Made by a program: the position numbers and the translations under genes. From Pseudomonas sp. GCEP-101 (GTDB lineage: Bacteria; Pseudomonadota; Gammaproteobacteria; Pseudomonadales; Pseudomonadaceae), in contig NZ_CP104011.1 of NCBI RefSeq assembly GCF_025133575.1, positions 3,480,965 through 3,544,964 of the forward strand: a stretch of DNA of 64,000 nucleotides, read 5' to 3'. Of this stretch, positions 42,014-51,006 are shown piece by piece (position 1 is the first letter of the stretch; the number at the start of each line of letters is the position of its first letter). The notes beneath the pieces were generated by a model that did not search any database, was not told where the DNA came from, and saw only the letters and a program-made list of their open reading frames with translations.

Positions 42014-42946
42014 ATGGACCGCCCCACCTTTCGCCGAGAATTCCTCCATCCCCGCCACTGGCCGCTCTGGCTCGGCCTTGGCGTGCTCTGGCTGGTGGTG
42101 CAACTGCCGTACTCGGCGTTGCTGGGCCTGGGCCGCGCGCTGGGAGCGGTGATGTACCGCGTAGTCGGCAGCCGCCGGGCGATTGCCGCGCGCAACCTGG
42201 AGCTGTGCTTCCCGGAGCTGTCTGCCGGCGAGCGCAAGCGTCTGCTCAAGGAAAACTTCGCCTCCACCGGTATCGCCTTCTTCGAGATGGCCATGAGCTG
42301 GTGGTGGCCCAGGGCGCGGCTGGCCAGGCTCGCCCACATCGAGGGCCTGGAGCACCTGAAGAAGGCCGAGGCCGAGGGCAAGGGCGTGATCCTCATGGCC
42401 GCGCACTTCACCACGCTGGAAATCGGCGCGGCGCTGCTGGGCCAGGTGCAGACCATCGACGGCATGTACCGCGAGCACGACAACCCGCTGTTCGATTTCG
42501 TCCAGCGCACCGGCCGCGAGCGGCACAATGCCGACGCCACCGCCATCGAGCGCGAAGATGTGCGCGCGATGCTCAAGGTGCTGCGCGCCGGCCGCGCCAT
42601 CTGGTACGCGCCGGACCAGGACTACGGCGCCAAGCAGAGCCTGTTCGTACCGCTGTTCGGCATCCAGGCCGCCACCGTCACCGCCACCACCAAGTTCGCG
42701 CGCCTGGGCCGCGCGCTGGTGCTGCCGTTCACCCAGTCGCGCCTGGCCGATGGCTCGGGCTATCGCCTGACCATCCATCCGCCGCTGGAAGACTTCCCCG
42801 GCGAGAGCGAAGAGGCCGACTGCATTCGCATCAACCAGTGGGTTGAAAGCGAGATTCGCCGCCAGCCCGAGCAATACCTCTGGGCGCACCGGCGCTTCAA
42901 GAGCCGCCCCGAGGGCGAGCCGAAGCTCTACGCCAAGAAGAAGTGA
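42014..42946 (+). CDS. lpxL: Lipid A lauroyl acyltransferase (LpxL/HtrB family)
   Basis: 310 aa. One N-terminal membrane anchor (LWLGLGVLWLVVQLPY), then the acyltransferase motif HX4E at H131/E136 (AAHFTTLEIG) and the second motif YAPDQDYG with FVPLFG. It transfers a secondary acyl chain to Kdo2-lipid A at the inner membrane. It is divergent from minC. Position matches PA3242; pseudomonads often have two LpxL copies. Confidence 0.9.
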   Translation: MDRPTFRREFLHPRHWPLWLGLGVLWLVVQLPYSALLGLGRALGAVMYRVVGSRRAIAARNLELCFPELSAGERKRLLKENFASTGIAFFEMAMSWWWPRARLARLAHIEGLEHLKKAEAEGKGVILMAAHFTTLEIGAALLGQVQTIDGMYREHDNPLFDFVQRTGRERHNADATAIEREDVRAMLKVLRAGRAIWYAPDQDYGAKQSLFVPLFGIQAATVTATTKFARLGRALVLPFTQSRLADGSGYRLTIHPPLEDFPGESEEADCIRINQWVESEIRRQPEQYLWAHRRFKSRPEGEPKLYAKKK

Positions 42947-42992
42947 CGCTCCGGCGGGCTACGCTGGAAACGACGCGACAAGGATCTGTGCC

Positions 42993-44189
42993 GTGACCGA
43001 CTCCGCCATTGCCCCTGCCACTCCCCACGAATCGCCGGCTGTCACCGGCCTGATCCTCTCCGGTGGCGGCGCGCGGGCGGCCTACCAGGTCGGTGTACTG
43101 GCCGCCATTGCCGAGCTGTTGCCGGAGGGCGCGGAGAATCCCTTCCCGGTGATTGTCGGCACCTCCGCCGGCGCCATCAACGCCGTCGGGCTGGCCTGCG
43201 GGGCGCTGTCCTTCACCGCCGCGGTGGAGCGCCTGACCAAGGTCTGGAAGGGCTTTCGCACCGGCCAGGTGTACCGCGCCGACTGGCCCGGCGTGTTCAG
43301 CCAGGCCTTCAGGTTTCTTGGCCACAGTCTGCTGGGGCTGGGCAAGCGCGAGCCGGTGGCGCTGCTCGACAGCACGCCGCTGCGCTACCTCCTCGAGCGG
43401 GAACTGGACCTCTCCGGCATCGCCGCGGCCGTGCGTCGGCGCAATCTGCGGGCGGTGGCGGTCACCGCGTTCGGCTACGAATCCGGACAGGCGGTGACCT
43501 TCTACCAGGGCCGCGCGACCATCGATCCCTGGCTGCGTCATCGGCGCATCGGCGTTCCGACGCGGCTGCAGATCGAGCACCTGCTGGCCAGTTCGGCGAT
43601 CCCGTTGCTGTTCCGCCCGGTGAAGATTTTCCGCGAGTATTTCGGCGACGGGGCGGTGCGCCAGCAGGCGCCGATCAGCCCGGCGCTGCACCTGGGGGCC
43701 AACCGCGTGCTGGTGATCGGCGTCAGCGGCAACCCCACGGTGGGCAGCGCCAACGAGCAGGTGGCCAACTACCGCACGGGCCAGCCGCCGAGCCTGGCGC
43801 AGGTGGGCATCCACCTGCTCAACAGCACCTTCATCGACAGCCTCGAGGGTGATATCGAACTCTTGCACCGCATCAATTTCCTCAGCTCGCTGGTGCCCGA
43901 AGAGGCGCGCCGCGCGACGCTGGGACTGGCGCCGGTGGATGTCCTGCTGATTTCGCCGAGCCGGCCGCTGGACGAGATCGCCGCGCAGTATCGCCACGAG
44001 CTGCCGCGCGCGCTGCGCCTGTTCCTGCGCGGGCCGGGCGCGACCAAGGCGAGCGGGGCAGGGGTGCTCAGCTACCTGTTGTTCGAACCGGGGTACTGCA
44101 ACGCGCTGATCGAGCTGGGCTACCGCGATGCCATGGAAAAGCGCGCGGAGATCGCGCGCTTCCTGGGGATGGAGGATTGGTCGCTGTAA
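42993..44189 (+). CDS. Patatin-like phospholipase
   Basis: 398 aa from GTG 42993 behind AAGGA. Patatin features: oxyanion GGGARAAYQVG, nucleophile Ser58 in GTSAG and catalytic Asp219 in FGDGAVR. No signal peptide or beta-barrel, so it is not a type V secreted PlpD. Probably a cytoplasmic or inner-membrane lipid acyl hydrolase. It follows the lipid A acyltransferase gene by 46 bp and may be cotranscribed. Position matches PA3241. Confidence 0.87.
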   Translation: MTDSAIAPATPHESPAVTGLILSGGGARAAYQVGVLAAIAELLPEGAENPFPVIVGTSAGAINAVGLACGALSFTAAVERLTKVWKGFRTGQVYRADWPGVFSQAFRFLGHSLLGLGKREPVALLDSTPLRYLLERELDLSGIAAAVRRRNLRAVAVTAFGYESGQAVTFYQGRATIDPWLRHRRIGVPTRLQIEHLLASSAIPLLFRPVKIFREYFGDGAVRQQAPISPALHLGANRVLVIGVSGNPTVGSANEQVANYRTGQPPSLAQVGIHLLNSTFIDSLEGDIELLHRINFLSSLVPEEARRATLGLAPVDVLLISPSRPLDEIAAQYRHELPRALRLFLRGPGATKASGAGVLSYLLFEPGYCNALIELGYRDAMEKRAEIARFLGMEDWSL

Positions 44190-44203
44190 ACCGCAGAGGT
44201 CTG

Positions 44204-44250
44204 TAACAGCGGACCTTGTCCGCTGATCGCGGGCATGGCCCGCTCCTACA
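44204..44250. repeat. Second-type REP-like palindromes
   Basis: CAGCGGACCTTGTCCGCTG followed by GCGGGCATGGCCCGC and CTCCTACAG. Divergent member of the type seen at 38699 and 57087, between the convergent patatin and pirin genes, where it may act as a terminator. Confidence 0.65.
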
Positions 44251-44266
44251 GAAGGCCGGCGAGGCT

Positions 44267-45127
44267 TCAGACGGCGAATACACCGTCGCGGTAATCGCGC
44301 AGGGCCTGTTCGATTTCCTCGCGGCTGTTCATCACGAACGGGCCGTACTGCACGATCGGCTCGTTCAGCGGCTTGCCGGCCAGCAGCAGGACGCGCGCGC
44401 CCTGGTCGCTGGACAGGCGGATCTCATCGCCCTGGCCCAGGCGCACCAGGCGGTTGGTGGCCACGGTGTCGTCGCCACGCTCGCCCGGCACCTGCAGCGA
44501 GCCTTCGTAGACGTACAGCATGACCCGATGGCCCGCCGGAATGCGCGGCGCCACGGCGGCGCCTGCCGGCAGCACCAGGTCGTAGTAGTGCGGCTCGGTG
44601 CCCGGCCGCTGCACGGCGCCATCGATGGCGGTCTCGCCGTCGTCGAAGCGCCCGGCGATCACGGTCACGCCGACGCCCTGCGCGGTGGTCACCCGCGGCA
44701 CGTCTTCGGGCTCGATGTCGCGGTAGCCGGCCGGGGCCAGCTTGTCCTTGGCCGGGAGGTTCAGCCACAGCTGGAAACCGCGCATGGCGCCTTCCACCTG
44801 CTCGGGCATCTCGCTGTGGATGATGCCGTGGGCTGCGGTCATCCACTGCACGCCGCCGGGTTTGAGCAGGCCGGTGTTGCCCAGGTGGTCCTCGTGGCGC
44901 ATGCGCCCCTCGAGCATGTAGGTTACGGTCTCGAAGCCGCGGTGCGGGTGCGCGGGGAAGCCGGCGATGTAGTCGTCAGGGTTCTGCGTGTCGAACTGGT
45001 CGAGCATCAGGAACGGGTCGAAGCGTTCGATGCCCGGGCCGCCGATCACACGGGTCAGGCGCACGCCGGCGCCGTCGGAGGCCGGGTGGCCGATGTGCTG
45101 GTCGATCACGGTACGTAAGCGGGTCAT
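44267..45127 (-). CDS. Pirin-family bicupin protein
   Basis: 286 aa. The pirin signature is clear: PFLMLDQFDTQNPDDYIAGF, then PAHPHRGFETVTYMLEGRMRHEDHLGN and VQWMTAAHGIIHSEMPE, supplying the His/Glu metal ligands of the N-terminal cupin. Some pirins are quercetin dioxygenases and others are redox sensors; the role here is unknown. Position matches PA3240. Confidence 0.9.
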   Translation of the reverse strand: MTRLRTVIDQHIGHPASDGAGVRLTRVIGGPGIERFDPFLMLDQFDTQNPDDYIAGFPAHPHRGFETVTYMLEGRMRHEDHLGNTGLLKPGGVQWMTAAHGIIHSEMPEQVEGAMRGFQLWLNLPAKDKLAPAGYRDIEPEDVPRVTTAQGVGVTVIAGRFDDGETAIDGAVQRPGTEPHYYDLVLPAGAAVAPRIPAGHRVMLYVYEGSLQVPGERGDDTVATNRLVRLGQGDEIRLSSDQGARVLLLAGKPLNEPIVQYGPFVMNSREEIEQALRDYRDGVFAV

Positions 45128-45236
45128 GGGGACCTCCTTGATCTGTGAATGGAGATCATCCTAGTCCCATTGGATGGATAAATGGTTGCGAGTTTTTCAG
45201 TTTAACTATCGATGGATTCGATTGTTGGTCGCGAAG

Positions 45237-45260
45237 AAAACCGCCGCCCGAGGGCGGCGG
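45237..45260 (-). terminator. Rho-independent terminator after the MlaA-like gene
   Basis: Read leftward CCGCCGCCC-TC-GGGCGGCGG then TTTTC, just past the stop codon at 45268. Confidence 0.88.
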
Positions 45261-45267
45261 TGCCGTG

Positions 45268-46080
45268 TCACTCCTGGATTTGCAGGCGCCGGGCTTCGGT
45301 GTAGAAGTAGCGCAGCTTCTCGTACTCGAAGGGCGTGTTCATCTGGCCGTAGCGGAAGCCGTTGCTGTAGCGCTTGTCGATGATCTCCAGCACCGGCAGT
45401 TCCCAGTACTCGCGGCTCAGCTCGGAGTAGTTAAGGTAATTGACCTCGCGGGCGGCGATGAAGTCGGTGACCAGGCCGCCGGTGTCGCGCAGGTTGGAGG
45501 GGCCGAGGATCGGCAGCATCACGTACGGGCCTTCGGGCACGCCCCAGTAGCCCAGGGTCTGGCCGAAGTCTTCGCTGAGCTTGGGCAGGCCCATGGCGGT
45601 GGCCGGGTCCCACAGGCCGCCGATGCCGATGATGGTGTTGAACAGTAGCCGCGCGGTGCTGTTGGCCGCGCGCTCGGGCTTGAGCTGGGCGACGCTGTTG
45701 AGCAGCGTCGGCACTTCGCCCAGGTTGCTGAAGAAGTTGCTCACGCCGGTGCGCACGAAGCGCGGGGTGACGTATTCGTAGCCGTGCACCACGGGCAGGA
45801 ATACCCACTCGTCGAAGCGGTAGTTGAAGTGGTAGATGCGGCGGTTCCACGACTCCCAGGGGTCGTAGACGTTGAGCGCGTCGAAGGTGGCGCGCTCGAA
45901 CTCGCGCTGGTCGAGGCCGGGGTTGAACTTCAGGGCGTCCAGCGGGTGCTTGAAGCCGTCGTCGTCCGGCGCCATGTCGAAGGCGGTGGTGGTCGGCGTG
46001 CTGACCGGCTGCGGCGTCTCGGCCTGGGCGAAGCCGCAGGCCAGCAGCAGGGCGAGGGTCCAGGAGTGGCGTGATGGCAT
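45268..46080 (-). CDS. MlaA/VacJ-family protein (paralogue)
   Basis: 270 aa. The signal region is LALLLACGFAQAE. The Cys in LLAC could be a lipobox, but AQA-E also looks like an ordinary signal peptidase site, so lipidation is uncertain. The MlaA core is present (DPWESWNRRIYHFNYRFDEW; GVSNFFSNLGEVPTLLNSVA; GEDFGQTLGYWGV-like segment). MlaA removes misplaced phospholipids from the outer leaflet. Four bp after the secreted hydrolase gene, so the two are one operon. Position matches PA3239, not the canonical vacJ (PA2800). Confidence 0.87.
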   Translation of the reverse strand: MPSRHSWTLALLLACGFAQAETPQPVSTPTTTAFDMAPDDDGFKHPLDALKFNPGLDQREFERATFDALNVYDPWESWNRRIYHFNYRFDEWVFLPVVHGYEYVTPRFVRTGVSNFFSNLGEVPTLLNSVAQLKPERAANSTARLLFNTIIGIGGLWDPATAMGLPKLSEDFGQTLGYWGVPEGPYVMLPILGPSNLRDTGGLVTDFIAAREVNYLNYSELSREYWELPVLEIIDKRYSNGFRYGQMNTPFEYEKLRYFYTEARRLQIQE

Positions 46081-46084
46081 GGCG

Positions 46085-47434
46085 TCAGTTCCCTGTCTGC
46101 GCGGTGGCGATGCCTGCGGAAGCGGCATTCTGTCCCTTGAAGAAATCCAGCATGTCCTGGGCGTTCACGCGGTAGTTGAGGTTGCCGCAATGGCCGCCGC
46201 GCGGGTAGAGCGTCAGGCGATCGCCGAAGGTGCGGCGCAGGAAACCGATGTCGCCGGGGCCGAGGATGACGTCGTCGGCGTTGTGCATGACGGCGATCTT
46301 CGGGCTCTGTTTCAGGTAATCCTGGACGCCGTACAGGCTGACCTGGTCGACCAGTTGCGGCAGGCTGCCGCCGTCGTACTTGGCGCGCCACAGCGGCATC
46401 AGCTGGTCGGTCATGTAGCACTCGAAGTCGCACTGCATGGCGCGCTTGAAGAAGGGCGTCAGGCTGGTGCCTTCGGTGATCGGGTACTTGGGCGGGGTGA
46501 TCAGCCCGCGGCGGTTGATCAGGTCGGAGGTAAAGGCGATGTCGGCGGAGGAGAAGCGGAACACCGCGCCGATCAGCATGGCCATCTCCTCGTTGGAGAG
46601 GTGCTGCTTGGACTGCTGCAGGTCGAACAGGAAGGCGTCGTTCAGGTCGACGTAGCCCTTCTGCTTGAAGTAGCGGGTCAGCTTGGCCAGGACCACCTGA
46701 TAGAAGGTGTTGGTGTCGTTGATGCCCTTGACCTGGGTCTGCACCAGCTTGTCGAGGTTGCTCACCGAGGTGTACAGGTTCACCGGCGGGTTGAGCAGCA
46801 GCACGCGCTTGAAGTTGAAGCTGCGGCGGGACTCGTCGAGTTTGCTGACGAACGCCGCATGCAGCGCGCCCAGGCTGTAGCCGGTCAGGTAGTAGTCGCT
46901 GACCGGCAGGTCCGGATGCTGCGCGCGCACGGCCTGCATCACCCGGTACAGGTCGTCGGCGTCGTCGGGGGTATAGCCGGGGGTGGCGACGCGGGAGGCG
47001 CCGACCATGAAGTCCCAGCTGGTCGGCGAGGACAGCTGCACCACGTGGTAGCCGGCGCCGTAGAACAGGCGCTTGAGGTACTCCGGCGTGCTGCTGGCAT
47101 AGTTCGCCCCGGTGCCGGCGATGATGAACACCAGCGGCGCCTCGTGGTCCTGGCGGGCCAGGCGGTAATGCAGCTTCTTCACCGGCCAGAAGTTGCTCGG
47201 CAGCTCGTACTCGCGCTCCGGACGCAGCTTCAGGGCGTAGTCGGACTGGCGGATGTCATCGTCTTCCGGCAGCTGCGGGCGCAGCTCCGGCGGGGTGGTG
47301 GCGATGGTCGCCTCGAACGGGTTGAGCAGCGGGAAGCCGTAGTTGGCCTGATCCACATCGCGGGCAAAAGCCGGCCCGGCGAGTCCCAGTGCGAGGCCGC
47401 CGATCAAGGCGGCCACGCGGCGAAGAAGTGTCAT
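46085..47434 (-). CDS. Secreted alpha/beta-hydrolase in operon with the MlaA paralogue
   Basis: 449 aa from ATG 47434, signal peptide ending GPAFA. The alpha/beta-hydrolase triad is recognisable: nucleophile Ser in LTGYSLGALHAAF, Asp in HNADDVILGP and His in RGGHCGNLNY; IAGTGANY could be the oxyanion loop. A region of about 150 residues between nucleophile and Asp acts as a large lid. Periplasmic or outer-membrane location is likely. Being the first gene before an MlaA paralogue, it may be a lipase or esterase acting on envelope lipids (inference). Position matches PA3238. Confidence 0.8.
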   Translation of the reverse strand: MTLLRRVAALIGGLALGLAGPAFARDVDQANYGFPLLNPFEATIATTPPELRPQLPEDDDIRQSDYALKLRPEREYELPSNFWPVKKLHYRLARQDHEAPLVFIIAGTGANYASSTPEYLKRLFYGAGYHVVQLSSPTSWDFMVGASRVATPGYTPDDADDLYRVMQAVRAQHPDLPVSDYYLTGYSLGALHAAFVSKLDESRRSFNFKRVLLLNPPVNLYTSVSNLDKLVQTQVKGINDTNTFYQVVLAKLTRYFKQKGYVDLNDAFLFDLQQSKQHLSNEEMAMLIGAVFRFSSADIAFTSDLINRRGLITPPKYPITEGTSLTPFFKRAMQCDFECYMTDQLMPLWRAKYDGGSLPQLVDQVSLYGVQDYLKQSPKIAVMHNADDVILGPGDIGFLRRTFGDRLTLYPRGGHCGNLNYRVNAQDMLDFFKGQNAASAGIATAQTGN

Positions 47435-47519
47435 GGTTCGGAGTCCTTTCAAAGGAGGGCCAACTCTAGGCTGGCCGCCGAGTAAGACCAGCATATTTCC
47501 TACAAGTGCGACTCGCTTG

Positions 47520-48005
47520 TCAGCCTTTGCGCGCGAGGTCTTTCAGCGCGTCGCCGGTTAGACGATAGACGGTCCATTCGTCCTGCGGGCGAGCGCCCAG
47601 GCTGCGGTAGAAGCCGATGGCCGGCTCGTTCCAGTCCAGCACCGACCATTCCAGGCGCCCGCAGCCACGCTCCACCGCCAGCCGCGCGAGTTCCGTCAGC
47701 AGCGCCTTGCCCAGGCCGGCGCCACGGGCGGCGGGGCGCACGTAGAGGTCTTCGAGGTAGATGCCGGGCTGGCTGAGCCAGGTGGAGTAGTTGTGGAAGA
47801 ACAGCGCGAACCCCTGCGGCGTGCCGTCCACTTCGCCGATCAGCACCTCGGCATAGGGGCGCGGGCCGAACAGGTGATCCCGCATGCGCTGGGCGTCGGC
47901 CTTCACTTCGTGGACCAGTTTTTCGTAGTCGGCCAGTTCGCGGATCAGTTCGAGGATCAGCGGGATGTCGTCGGGAGTGGCGGGGCGCAGGGTGACGCGA
48001 GGCAT
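47520..48005 (-). CDS. GNAT N-acetyltransferase (diamine/thialysine acetyltransferase type)
   Basis: 161 aa from ATG 48005. The sequence follows the SSAT-like group: LRPATPDDIPLILELIRELA, FALFFHNYSTWLSQPGIYLE, DLYVRPAARGAGLGKALL (acetyl-CoA loop R-x-x-G-x-G) and LEWSVLDWNEPAIGFYRSLG. Likely acetylates a small amine. Separate from the hydrolase operon by 85 bp. Confidence 0.87.
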   Translation of the reverse strand: MPRVTLRPATPDDIPLILELIRELADYEKLVHEVKADAQRMRDHLFGPRPYAEVLIGEVDGTPQGFALFFHNYSTWLSQPGIYLEDLYVRPAARGAGLGKALLTELARLAVERGCGRLEWSVLDWNEPAIGFYRSLGARPQDEWTVYRLTGDALKDLARKG

Positions 48006-48074
48006 GGGCAATTCCTTGGAAAGCGAAACCTGCCGAGCATGCCCAAAGCCCCGCGCCGCTGGCAACAGGGCTTT

Positions 48075-48641
48075 TCAATAGTGCTCCAGGCGCTCCAGCC
48101 AGACCAGTTCGCAGGCGCCGGCGCCGGTGTCCTCGCGGGTCAGCGAACTGACCCAGCGCCAGCCGTCGTCGCCCTCGACGCGCACCAGCTTGCCCGCCAG
48201 GCGAACGTGCTCGCCCGCGCGGACCTGGGCCAGGGCGCGCGCCACGGCGTCGTCGGCCGGGATCATGTGCATGTTGGCGGCGTGGGTTTCCAACTCGCGG
48301 CGCGGTATCGGCAGCGTGTCGGCATGCCAGTAGAACCAGCGGTTGCCCTGGGTGATGCGGATATCGGCGAGCACCATCGGGTCATCCATCGGGCCCCAGC
48401 CCAGGGCGAGGTCGGTGGGCGACAGCTCAGCCTCGCGGCCCAGGTGGTAATCCTCGCGGCCCAGTACGCGCGCCTCGATGCTGAAGTCCTGCAACGGGTA
48501 GATGGCATAGCGCTCGACGCGCCACCCGCCGTCGGCCAAGGCCTGGCTGCGCGGCTGCGGCGCCGCGGGCCGGTCGGTCGGCCATAGCCACCAGAAGCTG
48601 GTCGCCAGGCAGACCAGCAGGAACAGGGACGATCGCTTCAT
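48075..48641 (-). CDS. Hypothetical membrane-anchored protein
   Basis: 188 aa from ATG 48641. An N-terminal anchor or signal (SLFLLVCLATSFWWLW) precedes a soluble periplasmic domain rich in Trp and acidic residues (GWGPMDDPMVLADIRITQGN; RWFYWHADTLPIPRRELETH). No catalytic motif that I recognise. It is divergent from the small membrane protein at 48754 and 69 bp upstream of the GNAT start. Confidence 0.75.
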   Translation of the reverse strand: MKRSSLFLLVCLATSFWWLWPTDRPAAPQPRSQALADGGWRVERYAIYPLQDFSIEARVLGREDYHLGREAELSPTDLALGWGPMDDPMVLADIRITQGNRWFYWHADTLPIPRRELETHAANMHMIPADDAVARALAQVRAGEHVRLAGKLVRVEGDDGWRWVSSLTREDTGAGACELVWLERLEHY

Positions 48642-48753
48642 CGAAGGCTCCGTGGATGGACGAAGTCTAGGCGCGAATCGGCGCCCCTTGCATCGGCCCC
48701 CATGCTCGCTATGCTGGGCGCCGATTTCCCCGCCTGCCCGGAGTCGTGGCGCC

Positions 48754-49119
48754 ATGTCCCGTCGTTTCCCCGTGATCCTCCTGCTGCTCGCCCTGGCGCT
48801 CTGGCTGGCTGCCAGCTATGGCCTGCGTTACGGGCTGATGGAGGATGGCCGCTGGGTCGGCATCTGCGCCGACGAGGCCGCGCGCTGGCAGTGCGGTGTG
48901 CGCGAGCGCTTGGGTTGGGCGATTCATTTCGCCGTGTTCGGCAAGCTGGCGCTGGGCCTTTCGCTGCTGGCGTTCTTCGCGCCGCGCCAGGCGGGCTGGT
49001 GGCTGGCGGTGCTGGCGATGCTGTTCGGCCTGCCGGCGCTGGTGCTCTACAACGCCGGGTTTGCCGTGTTCGCCGTGGTGCTGGCGGGGTTGCGCCTGGT
49101 CCGCGCGCAACCGCACTGA
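48754..49119 (+). CDS. Small hydrophobic membrane protein of unknown function
   Basis: 121 aa from ATG 48754, with about four membrane helices (VILLLLALALWLAASYGLRY; FGKLALGLSLLAFFAPRQ; WLAVLAMLFGLPALVLYNAG) and a Cys pair (GICADEAARWQCG) in the first loop, probably periplasmic. It ends one base before the convergent GH17 gene. Family not recognised. Confidence 0.72.
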   Translation: MSRRFPVILLLLALALWLAASYGLRYGLMEDGRWVGICADEAARWQCGVRERLGWAIHFAVFGKLALGLSLLAFFAPRQAGWWLAVLAMLFGLPALVLYNAGFAVFAVVLAGLRLVRAQPH

Positions 49120-49120
49120 C

Positions 49121-50677
49121 TCATGCGCAGCGTTCGGCGCGCAGCCCACGCAGCAGGGCGCCGAGCAGAAGCAGGCTCACCGCCGCCCAACCCAGCGCCT
49201 GCAGGTTGCTCAGCCCTTCCAGCGCCAGTTGCGCCGGAATCCCCAGGGCGATGATCAGCGCCAGCAGCAGCGCTTCGCGGCGCGGCGCGGCGACCGGCCG
49301 GCACAGGTAGACCAGCGCGGGGAACAGCAGGGCGGCGCTGGGGAAGCTGCGGTAGCGCGCATCGAAGACCATCCCCAGCATCAGCACCGCGCCGGCGAAA
49401 CCGGCGGCCCCCAGCCACAGGCCGGCGCGGCGTTGCAGCCAGGCGAACGCCGACGAGCGCCAGCCCGCCCGAGCCGACAGGGCCAGGCTGACATGCAGCA
49501 GCACCAGCAGGTTCAGGCCCGTCAGCGCCGCGGCCCATAGCCATTCGCCCCAGAAGCGGCTGGTGATCGCCGATTGCTCCAGCCACAGGCCGATGCAGCC
49601 GCCGCCCAGCGCGCTGGCCAGCGGCAGCAGCACGGCATTGCGCGCAGAACCCGGGCGGCCGCCCGCCAGCAGCCCGGCGAGCAGGATCGCGCCGGAGAGC
49701 CCCAGCCACAGCGGCCAGCGCGGCAGGTTGCTGACCGGCCCGGCAAGCACGCCCTTTTCCTCGCGGTCGGCGCTGAACAGGCCCCAGTAGCCGCCCACGG
49801 CGCCTTCGCTCTGGCGCTTCCACGGTTGGTCGAAGGCTTCGATCAGGTTGTAGTGCCAGCCCTTTTCCTCGGCCATGTGCACGAAGCCACGGATGAAGCG
49901 CGCCTCGTTGACCCGGCTGGGCAGGGCGGTTTCGCGCTGGCGGCCTTCGCTGGGCCAGCCGGTCTCGCCGATGAGGATGTCCTTGGGCGCGAACTCGCGG
50001 CCGAAGTCCTCGCGGATCTTCGCCACGTGGGCGAGGGCGTCGTCGATGCGGGTGGGGTTGTCTTCCCAGTAGGGCAGCAGGTGGATGGTGAGGAAGTCCA
50101 CCGCCGGGGCGATTTCCGGGTGCTGGTGCCAGAACTCCCAGACGTCGGCATAGGTCACCGGCTGGCGCACCTGGGCCTTCACCTTGTGGATAAGTCCGGC
50201 GAGGTAGCGTCCGGTGACTTCCTTGCGCAGCAGGGTCTCGTTGCCGACGATCACCGCCTGGACCACGTCCGGGTACTGGTTGGCCGCCTTGATCAGCGCC
50301 TCGACCTCACGCTCGGTGTCCACCGGGTTGGCGTTGACCCAGGCGCCGAGCATCAGCTTCAGCCCATGCTTGCGGGCCAGCGCCGGAATGCCTTCCAGGC
50401 CGGTCATCGAATAGGTGCGCACGCATTCGAAGCGCGTCGCCAGCAGGGCCAGGTCCGCGTCCATCTGCTCCGGGCGCAGGACGAAGGGCTGGTCGAAGGG
50501 CGATTGGTCCTTGGCGAACGGGCTGTAGGACGCGCACTGCAGCTTGTGCGTGGGCGTCGCCGCGTCCGGCAGGATCACCGGCTTGCCCAGGCCGTACCAG
50601 AGGCCGCAGAGGGCGGTCACGGCAAGCAGCAGGGCGAGGCAATAGGGGAGGAGCGGAAAGCGCGAGGACTGGGGCAT
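49121..50677 (-). CDS. GH17-type beta-1,3-glucan enzyme with C-terminal membrane domain
   Basis: 518 aa from ATG 50677. An N-terminal membrane anchor precedes a GH17 domain (about 45-310) with acid/base Glu in IVGNETLL and nucleophile Glu in IGETGWPS. The C-terminal about 200 residues form some six or seven membrane helices. GH17 domains fused to membrane regions in pseudomonads are beta-1,3-glucanosyltransferases linked to glucan synthesis (NdvB type). Here no glycosyltransferase domain is fused. Confidence 0.83.
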   Translation of the reverse strand: MPQSSRFPLLPYCLALLLAVTALCGLWYGLGKPVILPDAATPTHKLQCASYSPFAKDQSPFDQPFVLRPEQMDADLALLATRFECVRTYSMTGLEGIPALARKHGLKLMLGAWVNANPVDTEREVEALIKAANQYPDVVQAVIVGNETLLRKEVTGRYLAGLIHKVKAQVRQPVTYADVWEFWHQHPEIAPAVDFLTIHLLPYWEDNPTRIDDALAHVAKIREDFGREFAPKDILIGETGWPSEGRQRETALPSRVNEARFIRGFVHMAEEKGWHYNLIEAFDQPWKRQSEGAVGGYWGLFSADREEKGVLAGPVSNLPRWPLWLGLSGAILLAGLLAGGRPGSARNAVLLPLASALGGGCIGLWLEQSAITSRFWGEWLWAAALTGLNLLVLLHVSLALSARAGWRSSAFAWLQRRAGLWLGAAGFAGAVLMLGMVFDARYRSFPSAALLFPALVYLCRPVAAPRREALLLALIIALGIPAQLALEGLSNLQALGWAAVSLLLLGALLRGLRAERCA

Positions 50678-50754
50678 GGGGGCACGCGAACCGTGACGAG
50701 GCGCGCATCTTAGCAACGCCTTCGGCCGCCGTCAGTGCCCACCTGCACCGCCGC

Positions 50755-50976
50755 TCAGGCGTGGCGGTGAATCCAGTTGTGCGCCGGTGCGGCGTCGCCC
50801 GCGCCAGCGCCTTCGATGCGCTTCCAGAACTTCTCGTGGAAGTGGAAGCCCACGGCGTTGCACAGCGGCTCGACCACCGCCACCAGACCGCCCACGGTGA
50901 TGCTGCCGGTCAGCGCGTAGGCGACGCTGAAGGCGATGGTGAAGTGCATCAGGGTGAAGGTGACGGTCTTGAGCAT
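50755..50976 (-). CDS. DUF2061 small membrane protein
   Basis: 73 aa from ATG 50976 behind TGAGGATC. DUF2061 core with two membrane helices (FTLMHFTIAFSVAYALTGSI; VGGLVAVVEPLCNAVGFHFH) and HEKFW at the end. The start codon is 18 bp from a Fur-like box, which suggests iron-dependent expression. Function unknown. Confidence 0.82.
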   Translation of the reverse strand: MLKTVTFTLMHFTIAFSVAYALTGSITVGGLVAVVEPLCNAVGFHFHEKFWKRIEGAGAGDAAPAHNWIHRHA

Positions 50977-50993
50977 GGTGGCGATCCTCAGGT

Positions 50994-51006
50994 GAGAATG
51001 ATTCTC
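50994..51006. promoter_or_regulatory. Fur-box-like palindrome before DUF2061
   Basis: GAGAATGATTCTC, a perfect dyad (GAGAAT-G-ATTCTC) of the GAGAATGATTNTC kind seen in pseudomonad Fur sites. It lies at the likely transcription start of the DUF2061 gene. The following gap to betX (51007-51258) shows no other clear element. Confidence 0.6.
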
